Part shown: positions 1-7,834 of the stretch, in pieces
How positions within the stretch are numbered: position 1 is the first letter of the stretch
Layout: every line of letters starts with the position of its first letter
Source of the DNA: JBBRWV01 sp038248985
GTDB taxonomy: Bacteria > Planctomycetota > Phycisphaerae > WQYP01
NCBI GenBank assembly: GCA_038248985.1
Contig: JBBRWV010000005.1
Coordinates: forward strand, 1 to 54,565
Direction of reading: 5' to 3'
Length of the DNA: 54,565 bases
Notes under the pieces: generated by a model
Database searches by the model: none
Told to the model about the DNA's origin: nothing
What the model saw: the letters and a program-made list of their open reading frames with translations, nothing else
Made by a program: the position numbers and the translations under genes

Positions 1-629
1 AAGGCGAAGGCGGCGACGTCGGGGGAATAGTCGGAGAGGGGAGCGACCATACCGGAGAGGAAGACGTAGGGGAGGTAGGAGAGGGAATCGATGGCGGAGG
101 CGCGTTCCATCCAGAAGTTGGCCATGGCGAAGCAGTACTGGAGGGCGAAACGGAGGGCAAATGCGGCGTAGATGGCGACGATGCCAAAGATGACGCTGGC
201 GGGGGTGGGCCACCAGAAGGCGGTGGGATAGAGGAGGAAGAAGAGGATGACGCAGCCGACGAAGAAGGGGAAGCGTGCGGCTTGTTCGGCGAAGTGACCG
301 GAGACGTAATGCCAGAGGGCGTTCATGGGGCGCAGGAGAAAATTGGAGAGGCGGCCCTCGACGATGTGCCATTCAAACTCGTAGATCATCCAGACGACAG
401 AGAATTGTCGAACGATGAAGATGGCGACAAAGTAGCGTCCATAATCGGCGGGGGTGAGGGAGAACTTGGTGGGATCACCGCCCTGGGCGGCGGTCGTCCA
501 GACACCCATCATGACGAAGGGGAAGATGTGGGCGATCACCCAGAGGTAGATTTCCGAGCGGTAGGCCAGCATGAGAGCGTGATGGGCGGAAATGAGGACG
601 CTCATTTTTCGGATCATGTTTCCGATCAT
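1..629 (-). CDS. ABC-2 type transporter permease, partial (C-terminus beyond window)
   Basis: Membrane component of an ABC exporter. The reading frame starts with ATG at 629 and runs off the left edge of the window without a stop, giving about 209 residues. The start overlaps the stop of the upstream ATPase gene by four bases (ATGA), a sign of translational coupling. Several hydrophobic segments are visible (around residues 28-44, 65-82, 117-135 and 145-170). The segment VEGRLSNFLLRPMN resembles the conserved GRL...LLRP motif of the PF06182-type ABC-2 permeases, which usually come as a pair of permeases beside a COG4586-type ATPase, so a second permease is expected just outside the window. 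The substrate is unknown. Family assignment is by motif only. Confidence 0.8.
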   Translation of the reverse strand, partial: MIGNMIRKMSVLISAHHALMLAYRSEIYLWVIAHIFPFVMMGVWTTAAQGGDPTKFSLTPADYGRYFVAIFIVRQFSVVWMIYEFEWHIVEGRLSNFLLRPMNALWHYVSGHFAEQAARFPFFVGCVILFFLLYPTAFWWPTPASVIFGIVAIYAAFALRFALQYCFAMANFWMERASAIDSLSYLPYVFLSGMVAPLSDYSPDVAAFA

Positions 630-1642
630 GGGGGACCTCCGGCAGGGATGTCGGAGGGCTTGTTGACGGAACCGGCGGTGAAGAGTCGGCCGATGATGCT
701 TTCAATAGGGGGATCGGAGATGGAAAGATCGGCGATGGGCAACTCTGTCATCATTTTCTGGATGATGGCCATGAGGTCTTCGCGTTTGACGATGACGCGG
801 GCGGAGCGTCCCTGAGCTTCTTCGACCTCACCGTAGGGCTTTAGGTGCTCACTGGAAATGTCTTCGGTAAAATCGAGTTTGACTTCGCGGGTGGGGGAGA
901 ATTTGTCAACGATGCCGGAGAGATCGCCATCGTAAAACAATTTTCCCTGATGGATCAAAAGAACGCGTTTGCAGAGGGCGGTGATGTCGGCCATGTAGTG
1001 GGAGGTCAGGAGGATGGTGGCGTTGTATTTGCGGTTGTATTCACGGAGGAAGGTGCGGACGGCGGTTTGGGCGTTGACGTCGAGGCCGAGGGTGGGTTCA
1101 TCGAGGAAGAGGACGGTTGGTCGGTGGAGGAGGGAGGCGAGGAGTTCGCATTTCATGCGTTCGCCGAGGGAGAGTTTGCGGACGGGTTGGGACAGTTCTT
1201 TGGTGAGGGTGAGCATTTCGGAGAGTTCACGGATGCGGCGTTGGAGTTCGTCGTGGGGGATATCGTAGACGGCACCGTTGATGCGGAAGCTTTCGTTGGC
1301 GGGGAGATCCCACATGAGTTGCTGCTTGTTGCCCATGACGAGGGTGATCATGCGGAGGAAGGAATTGTGGCGGCGGAAGGGGATGTAGTCGCCGACAGTG
1401 ATTTTTCCGGCGGAGGGGTGGATGAGGCCGGTGAGCATTTTGAGAGTGGTGGTTTTTCCGGCACCGTTGGGGCCGAGGAAGCCGACGATTTCTCCGGGTT
1501 CGATGCGAAAGGAGAGGGGTTTTACGGCGTCGACGGTGCGGTAGGTGCGGTGCCAGAAATGTTTGATGGCGTTGAGGAAACCGGGTTCGCTGTGGGCGAC
1601 CTGGAAGGATTTGGCGAGATCTGTGACGGAGATGGCGGACAT
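626..1642 (-). CDS. ABC transporter ATP-binding protein (COG4586-like)
   Basis: ATPase subunit (338 residues) of the exporter whose permease follows with an ATGA overlap. Walker A GPNGAGKT is at residues 57-64, the ABC signature LSLGE at about 157-161, and Walker B with the catalytic glutamate (VLFLDEPT) at about 177-184. An H-loop histidine is visible in LLTSHYM. The long N-terminus before Walker A (about 56 residues) and the Q-loop region with NKQQLMWDLP are typical of the COG4586 ATPases that pair with PF06182-type permeases. The ATG at 1642 has an AAAGG ribosome-binding sequence eight bases upstream. It is predicted to power export from the cytoplasmic side of the membrane. Substrate unknown. 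Confidence 0.9.
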   Translation of the reverse strand: MSAISVTDLAKSFQVAHSEPGFLNAIKHFWHRTYRTVDAVKPLSFRIEPGEIVGFLGPNGAGKTTTLKMLTGLIHPSAGKITVGDYIPFRRHNSFLRMITLVMGNKQQLMWDLPANESFRINGAVYDIPHDELQRRIRELSEMLTLTKELSQPVRKLSLGERMKCELLASLLHRPTVLFLDEPTLGLDVNAQTAVRTFLREYNRKYNATILLTSHYMADITALCKRVLLIHQGKLFYDGDLSGIVDKFSPTREVKLDFTEDISSEHLKPYGEVEEAQGRSARVIVKREDLMAIIQKMMTELPIADLSISDPPIESIIGRLFTAGSVNKPSDIPAGGPP

Positions 1643-1666
1643 AGGGACCTTTCAAAACGGTCTGGC

Positions 1667-1694
1667 ATGATAATGCTTGAAACGGGGGTGTCGA
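1667..1694 (-). promoter_or_regulatory. Candidate sigma70-type promoter for the ABC exporter
   Basis: Read on the minus strand, TCGACA (1694-1689) is followed by 16 bases and TATCAT (1672-1667), about 25 bases before the ATPase start codon at 1642. Each hexamer matches the consensus at four or five positions. This is a pattern match only. Confidence 0.4.
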
Positions 1695-1963
1695 GGGGTG
1701 AATTATCTGAAGGCGGGGTGGAGGCATCCGGGGGGGGGCGGGGGACGTAATGATTGATGTTACTTCTTCGAGGAGGAGGCGCGGTGGGTATTTTTTTGCC
1801 GATGCGGGGGCGTTGGGGAAAGGGAGGGAGGTCTGGGCGGGGCGCGGGGGAGGGTGGCATTGCAAACATGATTGAGGGGAAGGATCATACGCAGCGTAAC
1901 GTGATGACGGTCGCGGCGAGTGAGACTGGGGGGCTTGCGGCGACGAGGACGCGCGGGAGAGTC

Positions 1964-2575
1964 ATGGCCGGCAAGCGATCACCTGAATCGAAAGAGTTGC
2001 TCCTGGTGTTGGAGCGGATGGGACGGGGGGATCATGCGGCGCTGGCGAAGGCGTACGATTTGATTGGGGGGGCGGTGTTTTCACTGGCGGTGCGGATGAT
2101 GCGGGACCGGCAAGCGGCGGAGGATGTGACGCAGGATATTTTTGTGCAGGTATGGCGGCAATCGGCGGGGTTTGATACATCGCGTGGGAGCGGGGAGGCG
2201 TGGATCATGATGATTGCGCGGAGCCGAATTTTGGATCGGTTGCGCAGTCGGAGTGCGGGGATCCGGATGAAGAGCGTGGGGGATGCGTTGCCGGATGCGC
2301 CGGCGGCGGAGGACTGGCCGGAGGACATGGCAATTGCGCGGGAGGAGGCGGTGGCGGTGCGGGAGGCGTTGCGGGAGTTGGGAGAGGATCAGCGGGTGGC
2401 GGTGGAACTGGCCTTTTTTGAGGGGCTGACGCATACACAGGTGGCGGAGCGACTGGGGGTGCCGCTGGGGACGATCAAGACGCGGATACGGCTGGGACTC
2501 TTGCGAATCCGTGATCGGCTGGCGAGCGTAACAGATATGGATGGAGGCGCGGAGCCACTTGAGGAGAATCGCTAA
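1964..2575 (+). CDS. ECF-family RNA polymerase sigma factor
   Basis: Group 4 (ECF) sigma factor of about 203 residues from the ATG at 1964, which has a GGGAGAG ribosome-binding sequence just upstream. Region 2 is clear: a GDHAALAKAYD helix, then RQAAEDVTQDIFVQVWR and a WIMMIARSRILDRLR segment for -10 recognition. Region 4 has the helix-turn-helix TQVAERLGVPLGTIKTRIRLGL for -35 binding. The open frame continues upstream to 1754, with ATGs at 1868 and 1904, but that extension is Gly/Arg-rich and unlike sigma factors. A start at 1868 cannot be excluded. The stop overlaps the ATG of the next gene by one base (TAATG), so the factor and its presumed membrane anti-sigma are co-translated. The resemblance is to SigK/RpoE-like factors paired with RskA-like anti-sigma proteins. 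Confidence 0.9.
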   Translation: MAGKRSPESKELLLVLERMGRGDHAALAKAYDLIGGAVFSLAVRMMRDRQAAEDVTQDIFVQVWRQSAGFDTSRGSGEAWIMMIARSRILDRLRSRSAGIRMKSVGDALPDAPAAEDWPEDMAIAREEAVAVREALRELGEDQRVAVELAFFEGLTHTQVAERLGVPLGTIKTRIRLGLLRIRDRLASVTDMDGGAEPLEENR

Positions 2576-3306
2576 TGGATGCGGCAAAGAAAATGATGCG
2601 GGAAGAAGAACTCGATGCAGCGATTGAGGCGAGCTTGAATGAGTCGGCGGAGACGGAAGTGCGCGGCCTGAGGGAAGCGATGGCGCGGCTGGCGGCGGCG
2701 AGCCCGTACATGGAACCGCCGGCGGATTTGCGGGTGAAGATTTTGCAGGCGTCGGCACCGCAGATTTTTCGGATGGAGGATTATAAGAAGGCGACGCGGG
2801 ACAACGTGCGATTTTATCGCTGGGGGATGGTGGCGGCGGGGTTGTTTCTGGCGGCGGCGGCGTGGTTCAATATGAATATGCAGTCGAACATGAAGGTTGT
2901 TCGAAGCGAAGCGATGAATGCGTTGAAGGAGCAGCAAGGGCAACTTCAGGCGATGCAGGCGGCGGTGGCGCAGAAGGATGATGCATTGAAGGCGTTGGTG
3001 GATCCGAATGTGCGGCAAGTGAATTTGATGGATCGTGATCAGAAGGTGATCGGCAAGTTGCTGGTGCTGGATGCGGAGAACAAGAACGTCATGGTGGTGT
3101 TGCCGCAGGAGATGATTCCGCCGGGACGGTCGGTCACACTGACGCTGTCGAACGGGGGCAAGCAGCACCAGGTGGAGGCGATTGCGGTGGGGGGAAAGAC
3201 GCCGGGGGGTTATGCGCGTCAGCAGTTGCCTGAGCCGGTGAACAAGAATGGAGGGCTGCAGATTCGGACGGGTGACGGGAAGGTGCTGACGGCGGGGCCG
3301 TTCTGA
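2575..3306 (+). CDS. Membrane anti-sigma factor, RskA-like
   Basis: Predicted single-pass anti-sigma protein (243 residues) translated from a TAATG junction with the sigma gene. The N-terminal cytoplasmic part (about 1-82) is charged and helical. A transmembrane segment covers about 84-103 (GMVAAGLFLAAAAW). A periplasmic coiled-coil-like stretch follows (about 115-145), then a beta-rich C-terminal domain (about 150-243) with VMVVLPQEMIPPGRSVTLTL, resembling the C-terminal domain of RskA-type anti-sigma-K factors. It would hold the sigma factor at the membrane until a signal releases it. The N-terminus has no HxxxCxxC zinc motif of the ZAS anti-sigma fold and no cysteine at all. Function is inferred from gene order and domain layout. 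Confidence 0.8.
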   Translation: MDAAKKMMREEELDAAIEASLNESAETEVRGLREAMARLAAASPYMEPPADLRVKILQASAPQIFRMEDYKKATRDNVRFYRWGMVAAGLFLAAAAWFNMNMQSNMKVVRSEAMNALKEQQGQLQAMQAAVAQKDDALKALVDPNVRQVNLMDRDQKVIGKLLVLDAENKNVMVVLPQEMIPPGRSVTLTLSNGGKQHQVEAIAVGGKTPGGYARQQLPEPVNKNGGLQIRTGDGKVLTAGPF

Positions 3307-3334
3307 GGAGGCGGAGGGGGGCTGGGGCAAGACA

Positions 3335-3378
3335 GTTGTCGGTTGCCGGGGCATTGCTGTTTTTTTGTTTTGTTTTTC
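3335..3378 (+). terminator. Weak candidate terminator after the sigma/anti-sigma pair
   Basis: An imperfect inverted repeat (ACAG...CTGT flanking a GC-rich core) is followed by a long T-rich tract at about 3358-3378. The stem has several mismatches. It may instead be only a T-rich leader of the next gene. Confidence 0.3.
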
Positions 3379-3426
3379 AGAATCTCATCTATGATGCGGC
3401 GGTGACTGCGATAGATGGGAGTCGTT

Positions 3427-3798
3427 ATGAGCAATCCTGAACCCAACGTTTATTCAGATTTGGCTTATGAGTCGGTTGAGCCGCGAAAGAAGCTGAACTG
3501 GCTGGGGATCACATCGTTGGGGATGGGGCTTTTAGTGGGATTGCTGGAGTTGGTGTTGATCGTACTGGCGGGTGTGCGAACAAATGCCGCCGGGGGCACG
3601 ATGAGCGAGACAGAAGCGATGATGATTGGTTTTGGAATACTGGGCGGGCTGATTATGGCGCTGGTGGGAGGCGCGGTGGGGTTTGGCTCGTTGTTTATCA
3701 GGGGGCGGGAGAAAATAAGCGGTTGGATTGGGGTGACGATTAACGCGGTGATTGTGCTGGGGGTTCTGGCGCTGTTGGTTATTGGATTACTGGCGTAA
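3427..3798 (+). CDS. Small membrane protein of unknown function
   Basis: A 123-residue protein starting at the ATG at 3427, six bases after GGGAG. An upstream in-frame ATG at 3415 lacks such a site. Three hydrophobic segments are visible: about 26-50 (LGMGLLVGLLELVLIVLAGV), 66-90 (GFGILGGLIMALVGGAVGFG) and 101-121 (IGVTINAVIVLGVLALLVIGLL). The short polar N-terminus is followed by RKKLNW just before the first helix, so the N-terminus is probably cytoplasmic. The layout resembles the small DUF4190-like membrane proteins common in planctomycetes, but I cannot assign a function. It ends eight bases from the convergent lipB gene. Confidence 0.7.
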   Translation: MSNPEPNVYSDLAYESVEPRKKLNWLGITSLGMGLLVGLLELVLIVLAGVRTNAAGGTMSETEAMMIGFGILGGLIMALVGGAVGFGSLFIRGREKISGWIGVTINAVIVLGVLALLVIGLLA

Positions 3799-3806
3799 GG
3801 GCAGGG

Positions 3807-4547
3807 TCAAGGGGTGGCGTGCGATTTTGCGGCCGCAATTTGGGCGAGCCGGCGTTGGAAGGCGTCGGTGAGGGTTTGTTTGACGAGGGGCATGGGCGGG
3901 GTTTTGTCCGCGAGGAGATTGCGCATCGAGGTGACTGGGCGGGAGAGTCCGCAGGGGTTGATGAGTTGAAAATAGGATAGATCGGTGGTGACGTTGAGTG
4001 CGAGGCCGTGGAAGGTGACCCAGCGGCGGAGCTTGACGCCCATGGCGCAGATTTTTTCAGCGCCGGGGCGGATGCAGCAGAGGGGAGGTTGGGCGGGCGG
4101 CGGGGCGGAATTTTGTGGGATTGGGGGTTCGATCCAGACGCCGGTGGCGCCGGGGGCGCGGGTGCCGGTGATGCCGAAGGCAGCGAGGGTGTCGATGACG
4201 ACGTCTTCGAGGAGGCGCATGTAGTTGTGGAGGTTGAGGTTGTAAGTGTTGAGAGGAATGATGGGGTAGGCGACGAGTTGGCCGGGGCCGTGGAAGGTGA
4301 TGTCGCCGCCGCGATCGGTTTCGGTGAGTTCGACGCCGCGGAGCTGCAGGAGGGCGGGGGAGGCGAGGAGGTGTTTACTGGAGCCGGGGTGGCGGCCAAT
4401 GGTTATGACGGGAGGGTGTTCGACGAGGATGAGTGCGCCGGCGGGGTAGGGGCCAGCGTCGCCGATGGAGACTTGGGAGTGGACATCGAGTTGTTTATCC
4501 CAGGCCGCCTGGTAGGAGAGGGTGGCAAGGTCGATAATTTGTAGCAT
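3807..4547 (-). CDS. lipB: Lipoyl(octanoyl) transferase
   Basis: Transfers octanoyl from octanoyl-ACP to lipoyl domains of 2-oxoacid dehydrogenases and GcvH, the first step of lipoate synthesis. Family motifs are clear from the ATG at 4547: RGGDITFHGPGQLVAYPI at about 79-96, the catalytic lysine (K165) in EKICAMGVKLRRWVTFHG, and the catalytic cysteine (C199) in INPCG. The protein has 246 residues, slightly longer than usual because of a proline-rich insert (about 140-162) between GVWIE and EKI. An upstream in-frame ATG at 4625 would add an unconserved arginine-rich leader and is rejected. No lipA lies next to it. The gene follows the hicB/hicA remnant in the same direction. Confidence 0.93.
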   Translation of the reverse strand: MLQIIDLATLSYQAAWDKQLDVHSQVSIGDAGPYPAGALILVEHPPVITIGRHPGSSKHLLASPALLQLRGVELTETDRGGDITFHGPGQLVAYPIIPLNTYNLNLHNYMRLLEDVVIDTLAAFGITGTRAPGATGVWIEPPIPQNSAPPPAQPPLCCIRPGAEKICAMGVKLRRWVTFHGLALNVTTDLSYFQLINPCGLSRPVTSMRNLLADKTPPMPLVKQTLTDAFQRRLAQIAAAKSHATP

Positions 4548-4628
4548 GATAGAAGGGTATAGGGATCGGGGTTCAGGGTCCAGCGGTGGAGAGCGTAGAG
4601 TGTTGCACCGAAGGAGAATTGTCACCCC

Positions 4629-4754
4629 TTAGGGCCGGCGCAGGTTGGGATGGCGCAGAATGATATGGCTGCCAGTCTGATGGTCGACCTGGTATCCGAG
4701 TTTGCCGAAGGCTGTGACGGCATCCCTGCCGGAGCAAACTGGTAGGCGATTCAC
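4629..4754 (-). pseudogene. hicA: Truncated HicA-family toxin
   Basis: A short frame with GTG start at 4754, two bases after the hicB stop codon, encodes 41 residues: NRLPVCSGRDAVTAFGKLGY, then a QVDHQTGSHIILRHPNLRRP stretch. This matches the N-terminal half of HicA mRNA-interferase toxins (the dsRBD-like fold), including the catalytic histidine context GSHIILRHP. It stops with TAA exactly where families normally continue with a second strand and helix of roughly 20-40 residues. None of the three frames downstream to lipB gives a recognisable HicA C-terminus. It is therefore probably a decayed toxin, or at best a minimal variant. The gene is too short for routine ORF calling. Confidence 0.65.
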
Positions 4755-4756
4755 TA

Positions 4757-4963
4757 TCAAACCTCGACGATTTCTTCAGTGATCGGAAGCGGAATTGGGT
4801 CCCCATGTTTTTGGAGGCTTTCGACGTAACCAGCGATGGCGTCTTTGACATTGGTGACGGCTTCGGCGCGCGTTCTGCCTTGGGAGATACAGCCGGGGAG
4901 GGTCGGGCATTCCGCGACGAACGCTCCGTCTTCATCTTGTTCAATTACGACGCGGTATCTCAT
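4757..4963 (-). CDS. hicB: HicB-family antitoxin
   Basis: A 68-residue protein starting MRYRVVIEQDEDGAFVAECP at the ATG at 4963, which has a GGAGAG ribosome-binding sequence. An in-frame ATG at 4978 lacks one. The fold signature is typical of HicB: an RNase H-like sheet with EDGAFVAECPTLPGCISQG, followed by the TRAEAVTNVKDAIAGYVESL helix. HicB normally neutralises HicA and represses its own operon. Here there is no long C-terminal DNA-binding domain, although the family includes such short forms. The partner toxin just downstream is truncated, so the antitoxin is either a remnant or an orphan. It could also be a HicB-like solitary protein. Confidence 0.85.
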   Translation of the reverse strand: MRYRVVIEQDEDGAFVAECPTLPGCISQGRTRAEAVTNVKDAIAGYVESLQKHGDPIPLPITEEIVEV

Positions 4964-4989
4964 AGGCTCTCCATACAAGTGCTGCCGTC

Positions 4990-5002
4990 ATCATCGAATG
5001 AT
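4990..5002. promoter_or_regulatory. Short palindrome upstream of hicB, candidate operator
   Basis: ATCAT-CGA-ATGAT is a perfect five-base inverted repeat with a three-base spacer, 27 bases before the hicB start. A TATTAT -10-like hexamer (minus strand) sits at 5021-5026, which would place the palindrome near the transcription start. Autoregulation through such repeats is known for HicB systems. The assignment here is inference. Confidence 0.3.
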
Positions 5003-5108
5003 AGGCGAGTAAAATCAAGCATAATAGGGCGATTGGGGGACGCGGACTGTGGGCCTGATGAACGCGGGACGATAAAGACAAACGTGTGAAGGGTGGCGGT
5101 GGACGGGG

Positions 5109-7781
5109 CTATTTTGATGGACGTTTTTTGGGGGATGCTGGTGGTGATTTATGGGGAGGTCGGCCGAGGGCGATTTTGAGGACGTCTTCGACGCGGGAGG
5201 CGAATTCGAATTTGAGGAGTTTGCGGATTTCGGGGCGGATTTCGGTGAGGTCTTTGCGGTTGCGTTCGGGGAGGATGACGGTTTTGATGCCGGCGCGCTG
5301 GGCGGCGATGGTTTTTTCCTTGATTCCGCCGATGGGGAGGACGAGTCCGCGGAGGGTGATTTCGCCGGTCATGGCGACGTCGGGGCGGGCGGCGCGGTTG
5401 GTGAAGAGGGAGGCGAGTGCGGTGTACATGGCGACGCCGGCGGAGGGGCCGTCTTTGGGGACGGCACCGGCGGGGACGTGGACGTGGATGTCGGTTTTGG
5501 CAAAGAGGTCTTCGGGGATGCCGAGAGAGAGGGCGTTGTGTTTGAGAAGGGAGAGAGCGGCCTGGGCGGATTCTTTCATGACGTCGCCGATTTGGCCGGT
5601 GAGCAGGAGGTTGCCTTTGCCGGGCATTTGGGTGGCTTCGATGAAGAGGATTTCTCCGCCGACGGGGGTGTAGGCGAGGCCGGTGACGACGCCGGGGGTG
5701 GCGGTGCGTTGGGCGAGTTCGGATTCGAACTTGGTGGGGCCGAGATAGGAGGCGAGGTCGTCGGGGGAGACGGTGATGGGTTTGGCGATTACTGATTTGG
5801 GGTTGCGACTTTTTGCGGTGGGGATGGTTTTGGGAGACGGCGCGGGAGCGGTGGGTTCGGCCTCGACGATTTTGGCGGCGACGCCACGGATGACGGAGGC
5901 GATGGTGCGATCGAGGCTGCGGACGCCGGCTTCGCGGGTGTAGTGATCGATGATGGCTTCAAGGGTTTTATTGGGGAGTGTGACCTGGGAGGCGGTAACG
6001 CCGTGCTCGCGTAGTTGGCGCGGCACGAGGAATTTGCGGGCGATTTTGAGTTTGTCGTGTTGGGTGTAGCCGGGGATTTCGATAATTTCCATGCGGTCTT
6101 TGAGGGCGGGGGGAACGGGCTCCATGTAGTTGGCGGTGCAGATGAAAATAATTTTGCTGAGGTCGAAGGCGACGCCGAGGTAGTGATCGGTGAAGGAGTT
6201 GTTTTGTTCGGGGTCGAGGACTTCGAGGAGGGCGGCGGAGGGATCGCCACGGAAATCGGCACCGAGCTTGTCGATTTCATCGAGCATGATGAGCGGGTTG
6301 TTGGTGCCGGTTTTGCGGAGCTCCTGGATGATGCGGCCGGGCATGGAGCCGATGTAGGTGCGGCGGTGACCGCGGATGTCGGCTTCGTCGCGCACGCCGC
6401 CGAGGGAGACGCGGACGAAATTTCTTCCGAGGGATTCGGCGATGGATTTACCGAGGGAGGTTTTGCCGACGCCGGGGGGGCCGACGAAGCAGAGGATGGG
6501 GCCGCGGCCATTAGGATTGAGTTTGCGTACGGCGAGGTATTCGATGATGCGCTGCTTGATTTTTTCGAGGTCGTAGTGGTCGCGTTCGAGGATTTTGCGG
6601 GCGGAGGGGATGTCGTATTTGTCGGTGGTGGATTTGGACCAGGGGAGTTCGGCGACGGTTTCGAGGAAGGTGCGGATGACGGAGTATTCGGGCGAGGCTT
6701 GGGGGATGACGGTGAGGCGGTTGAGCTCGCGGTCGGTTTCTTTCTGGACGGCGGGCGGGAGCTGGGCTTCTTCGAGGCGTTTGCGGAGTTCGGCGACGTC
6801 GGCTTCGGGGCCGCTGTCGTTGCCGAGTTCCTTTTGGATGGCTTTCATTTGTTCCTGCAGGAAGTAAGTGCGTTGGGTTTTGTCGATGGTGGTGCGGACT
6901 TGGTTCTGGATGCGTTCCTGCAGTTCGAGGAGTTCGATGCGCGCGGCGATGCGTTCGCGGACGCGTTCGAGGCGGAGGGTGACGTCAATTTCTTCAAGGA
7001 GGGATTGTTTTTCGGCGTATTCGCCGCTGAGGTTGGCGGCGAGGAAATCGGCGAGGACGCCGGGCTGGTCGATGTTGGTGATGATCTGTCCGGCTTCGTC
7101 GGGGATGTTGGGGGAGAGTTGGATCATGCGTTCGGCGGTTTCGCGGACGGACTTCACGAGGAGGTCGAAAGGCGGGGTGGAGTCAGGCGTTTTGTCCTGG
7201 AGGATTTCGACCTTGGCGCGGATGAAGGGTTCGGTTTCGAGGATTTCGACGATGCGGAAACGGACGAGGCCGTGGGTGAGGATGTTGAGGTGGCCTTCGG
7301 GGGCTTTGACCATTTTGAGGACGAGGGAAGCGGTGCCGATCTCGAAGAGGTCCTGGGGGTTGGGATCTTCAACGGCGTCATTGCGTTGGGTGATGACGCC
7401 GATGATTTTTTCGCGAGTGAGGGCGTCGTCGAGCATTTTGCGACTTTTGGGGCGTCCGACGGTGAGGGGGAGGACGGCACCGGGGAAGGCGACGGAGCCG
7501 CGGACGGGGAGAAGTGCGAGGGTGTCGGGGACTTGGATGGCTTGGATGAGGGGAGATTGGACGGGGGTTATTTTTACCCCCCCACTGCTGCTGGGGTTGG
7601 GGGTGGCGGCGCTGCGATTAGTTTTGGGGCGCGGGCTTTTTGGGGCGGGGGCGGGGGGATCGATGGGCGCAGAGGAAGGGGATTCGGGGGGAGTCAGCGG
7701 AGGTGTGTCGGACTCGGCGGGGGTCTTGGCAGCGGGTTGGGGCTGGGGAGATTTATCGTCGGGTTTATTGGTGTCGCTCAC
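5109..7781 (-). CDS. lon: ATP-dependent protease Lon
   Basis: Cytoplasmic AAA+ serine protease that degrades misfolded and regulatory proteins (890 residues). The LAN substrate-binding domain begins near residue 88 (LALLPVRGSVAFPG). Walker A GPPGVGKT lies around 443-450, followed by Walker B LIMLDEID. The protease domain has the catalytic serine S780 in PKDGPSAG and the catalytic lysine K823 (second lysine of GGIKEK). The first 80 or so residues are a Pro/Ser/Thr-rich extension, absent from classical Lon. A 45-residue low-complexity Ala/Pro/Lys insert lies between the AAA+ and protease domains (about 641-685). The C-terminus is also Pro/Lys-rich. It follows the hsp20 gene by 53 bases on the same strand, so the two are probably a heat-shock operon. 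Confidence 0.97.
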   Translation of the reverse strand: MSDTNKPDDKSPQPQPAAKTPAESDTPPLTPPESPSSAPIDPPAPAPKSPRPKTNRSAATPNPSSSGGVKITPVQSPLIQAIQVPDTLALLPVRGSVAFPGAVLPLTVGRPKSRKMLDDALTREKIIGVITQRNDAVEDPNPQDLFEIGTASLVLKMVKAPEGHLNILTHGLVRFRIVEILETEPFIRAKVEILQDKTPDSTPPFDLLVKSVRETAERMIQLSPNIPDEAGQIITNIDQPGVLADFLAANLSGEYAEKQSLLEEIDVTLRLERVRERIAARIELLELQERIQNQVRTTIDKTQRTYFLQEQMKAIQKELGNDSGPEADVAELRKRLEEAQLPPAVQKETDRELNRLTVIPQASPEYSVIRTFLETVAELPWSKSTTDKYDIPSARKILERDHYDLEKIKQRIIEYLAVRKLNPNGRGPILCFVGPPGVGKTSLGKSIAESLGRNFVRVSLGGVRDEADIRGHRRTYIGSMPGRIIQELRKTGTNNPLIMLDEIDKLGADFRGDPSAALLEVLDPEQNNSFTDHYLGVAFDLSKIIFICTANYMEPVPPALKDRMEIIEIPGYTQHDKLKIARKFLVPRQLREHGVTASQVTLPNKTLEAIIDHYTREAGVRSLDRTIASVIRGVAAKIVEAEPTAPAPSPKTIPTAKSRNPKSVIAKPITVSPDDLASYLGPTKFESELAQRTATPGVVTGLAYTPVGGEILFIEATQMPGKGNLLLTGQIGDVMKESAQAALSLLKHNALSLGIPEDLFAKTDIHVHVPAGAVPKDGPSAGVAMYTALASLFTNRAARPDVAMTGEITLRGLVLPIGGIKEKTIAAQRAGIKTVILPERNRKDLTEIRPEIRKLLKFEFASRVEDVLKIALGRPPHKSPPASPKKRPSK

Positions 7782-7834
7782 TTTGGTATTTCCTGCTTTA
7801 TTGTAGATTTGAAATTATCACGCGTGAAAGGGGA

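Noticed and set aside
1754..1963. Upstream in-frame extension of the first sigma factor
   Set aside because: The added 70 residues are Gly/Arg-rich and unlike sigma factors, while the ATG at 1964 has a better ribosome-binding site. A start at 1868 is kept as an alternative.
4526..4537. Another GTCGATAA copy
   Set aside because: It lies in the first codons of lipB (Ile-Asp), so it is explained by coding sequence and not counted with the intergenic copies.
4573..4944. A possible frameshifted continuation of hicA toward lipB
   Set aside because: All three frames after the TAA were read and none gives the HicA C-terminal strand and helix. Truncation is more likely than a single frameshift.
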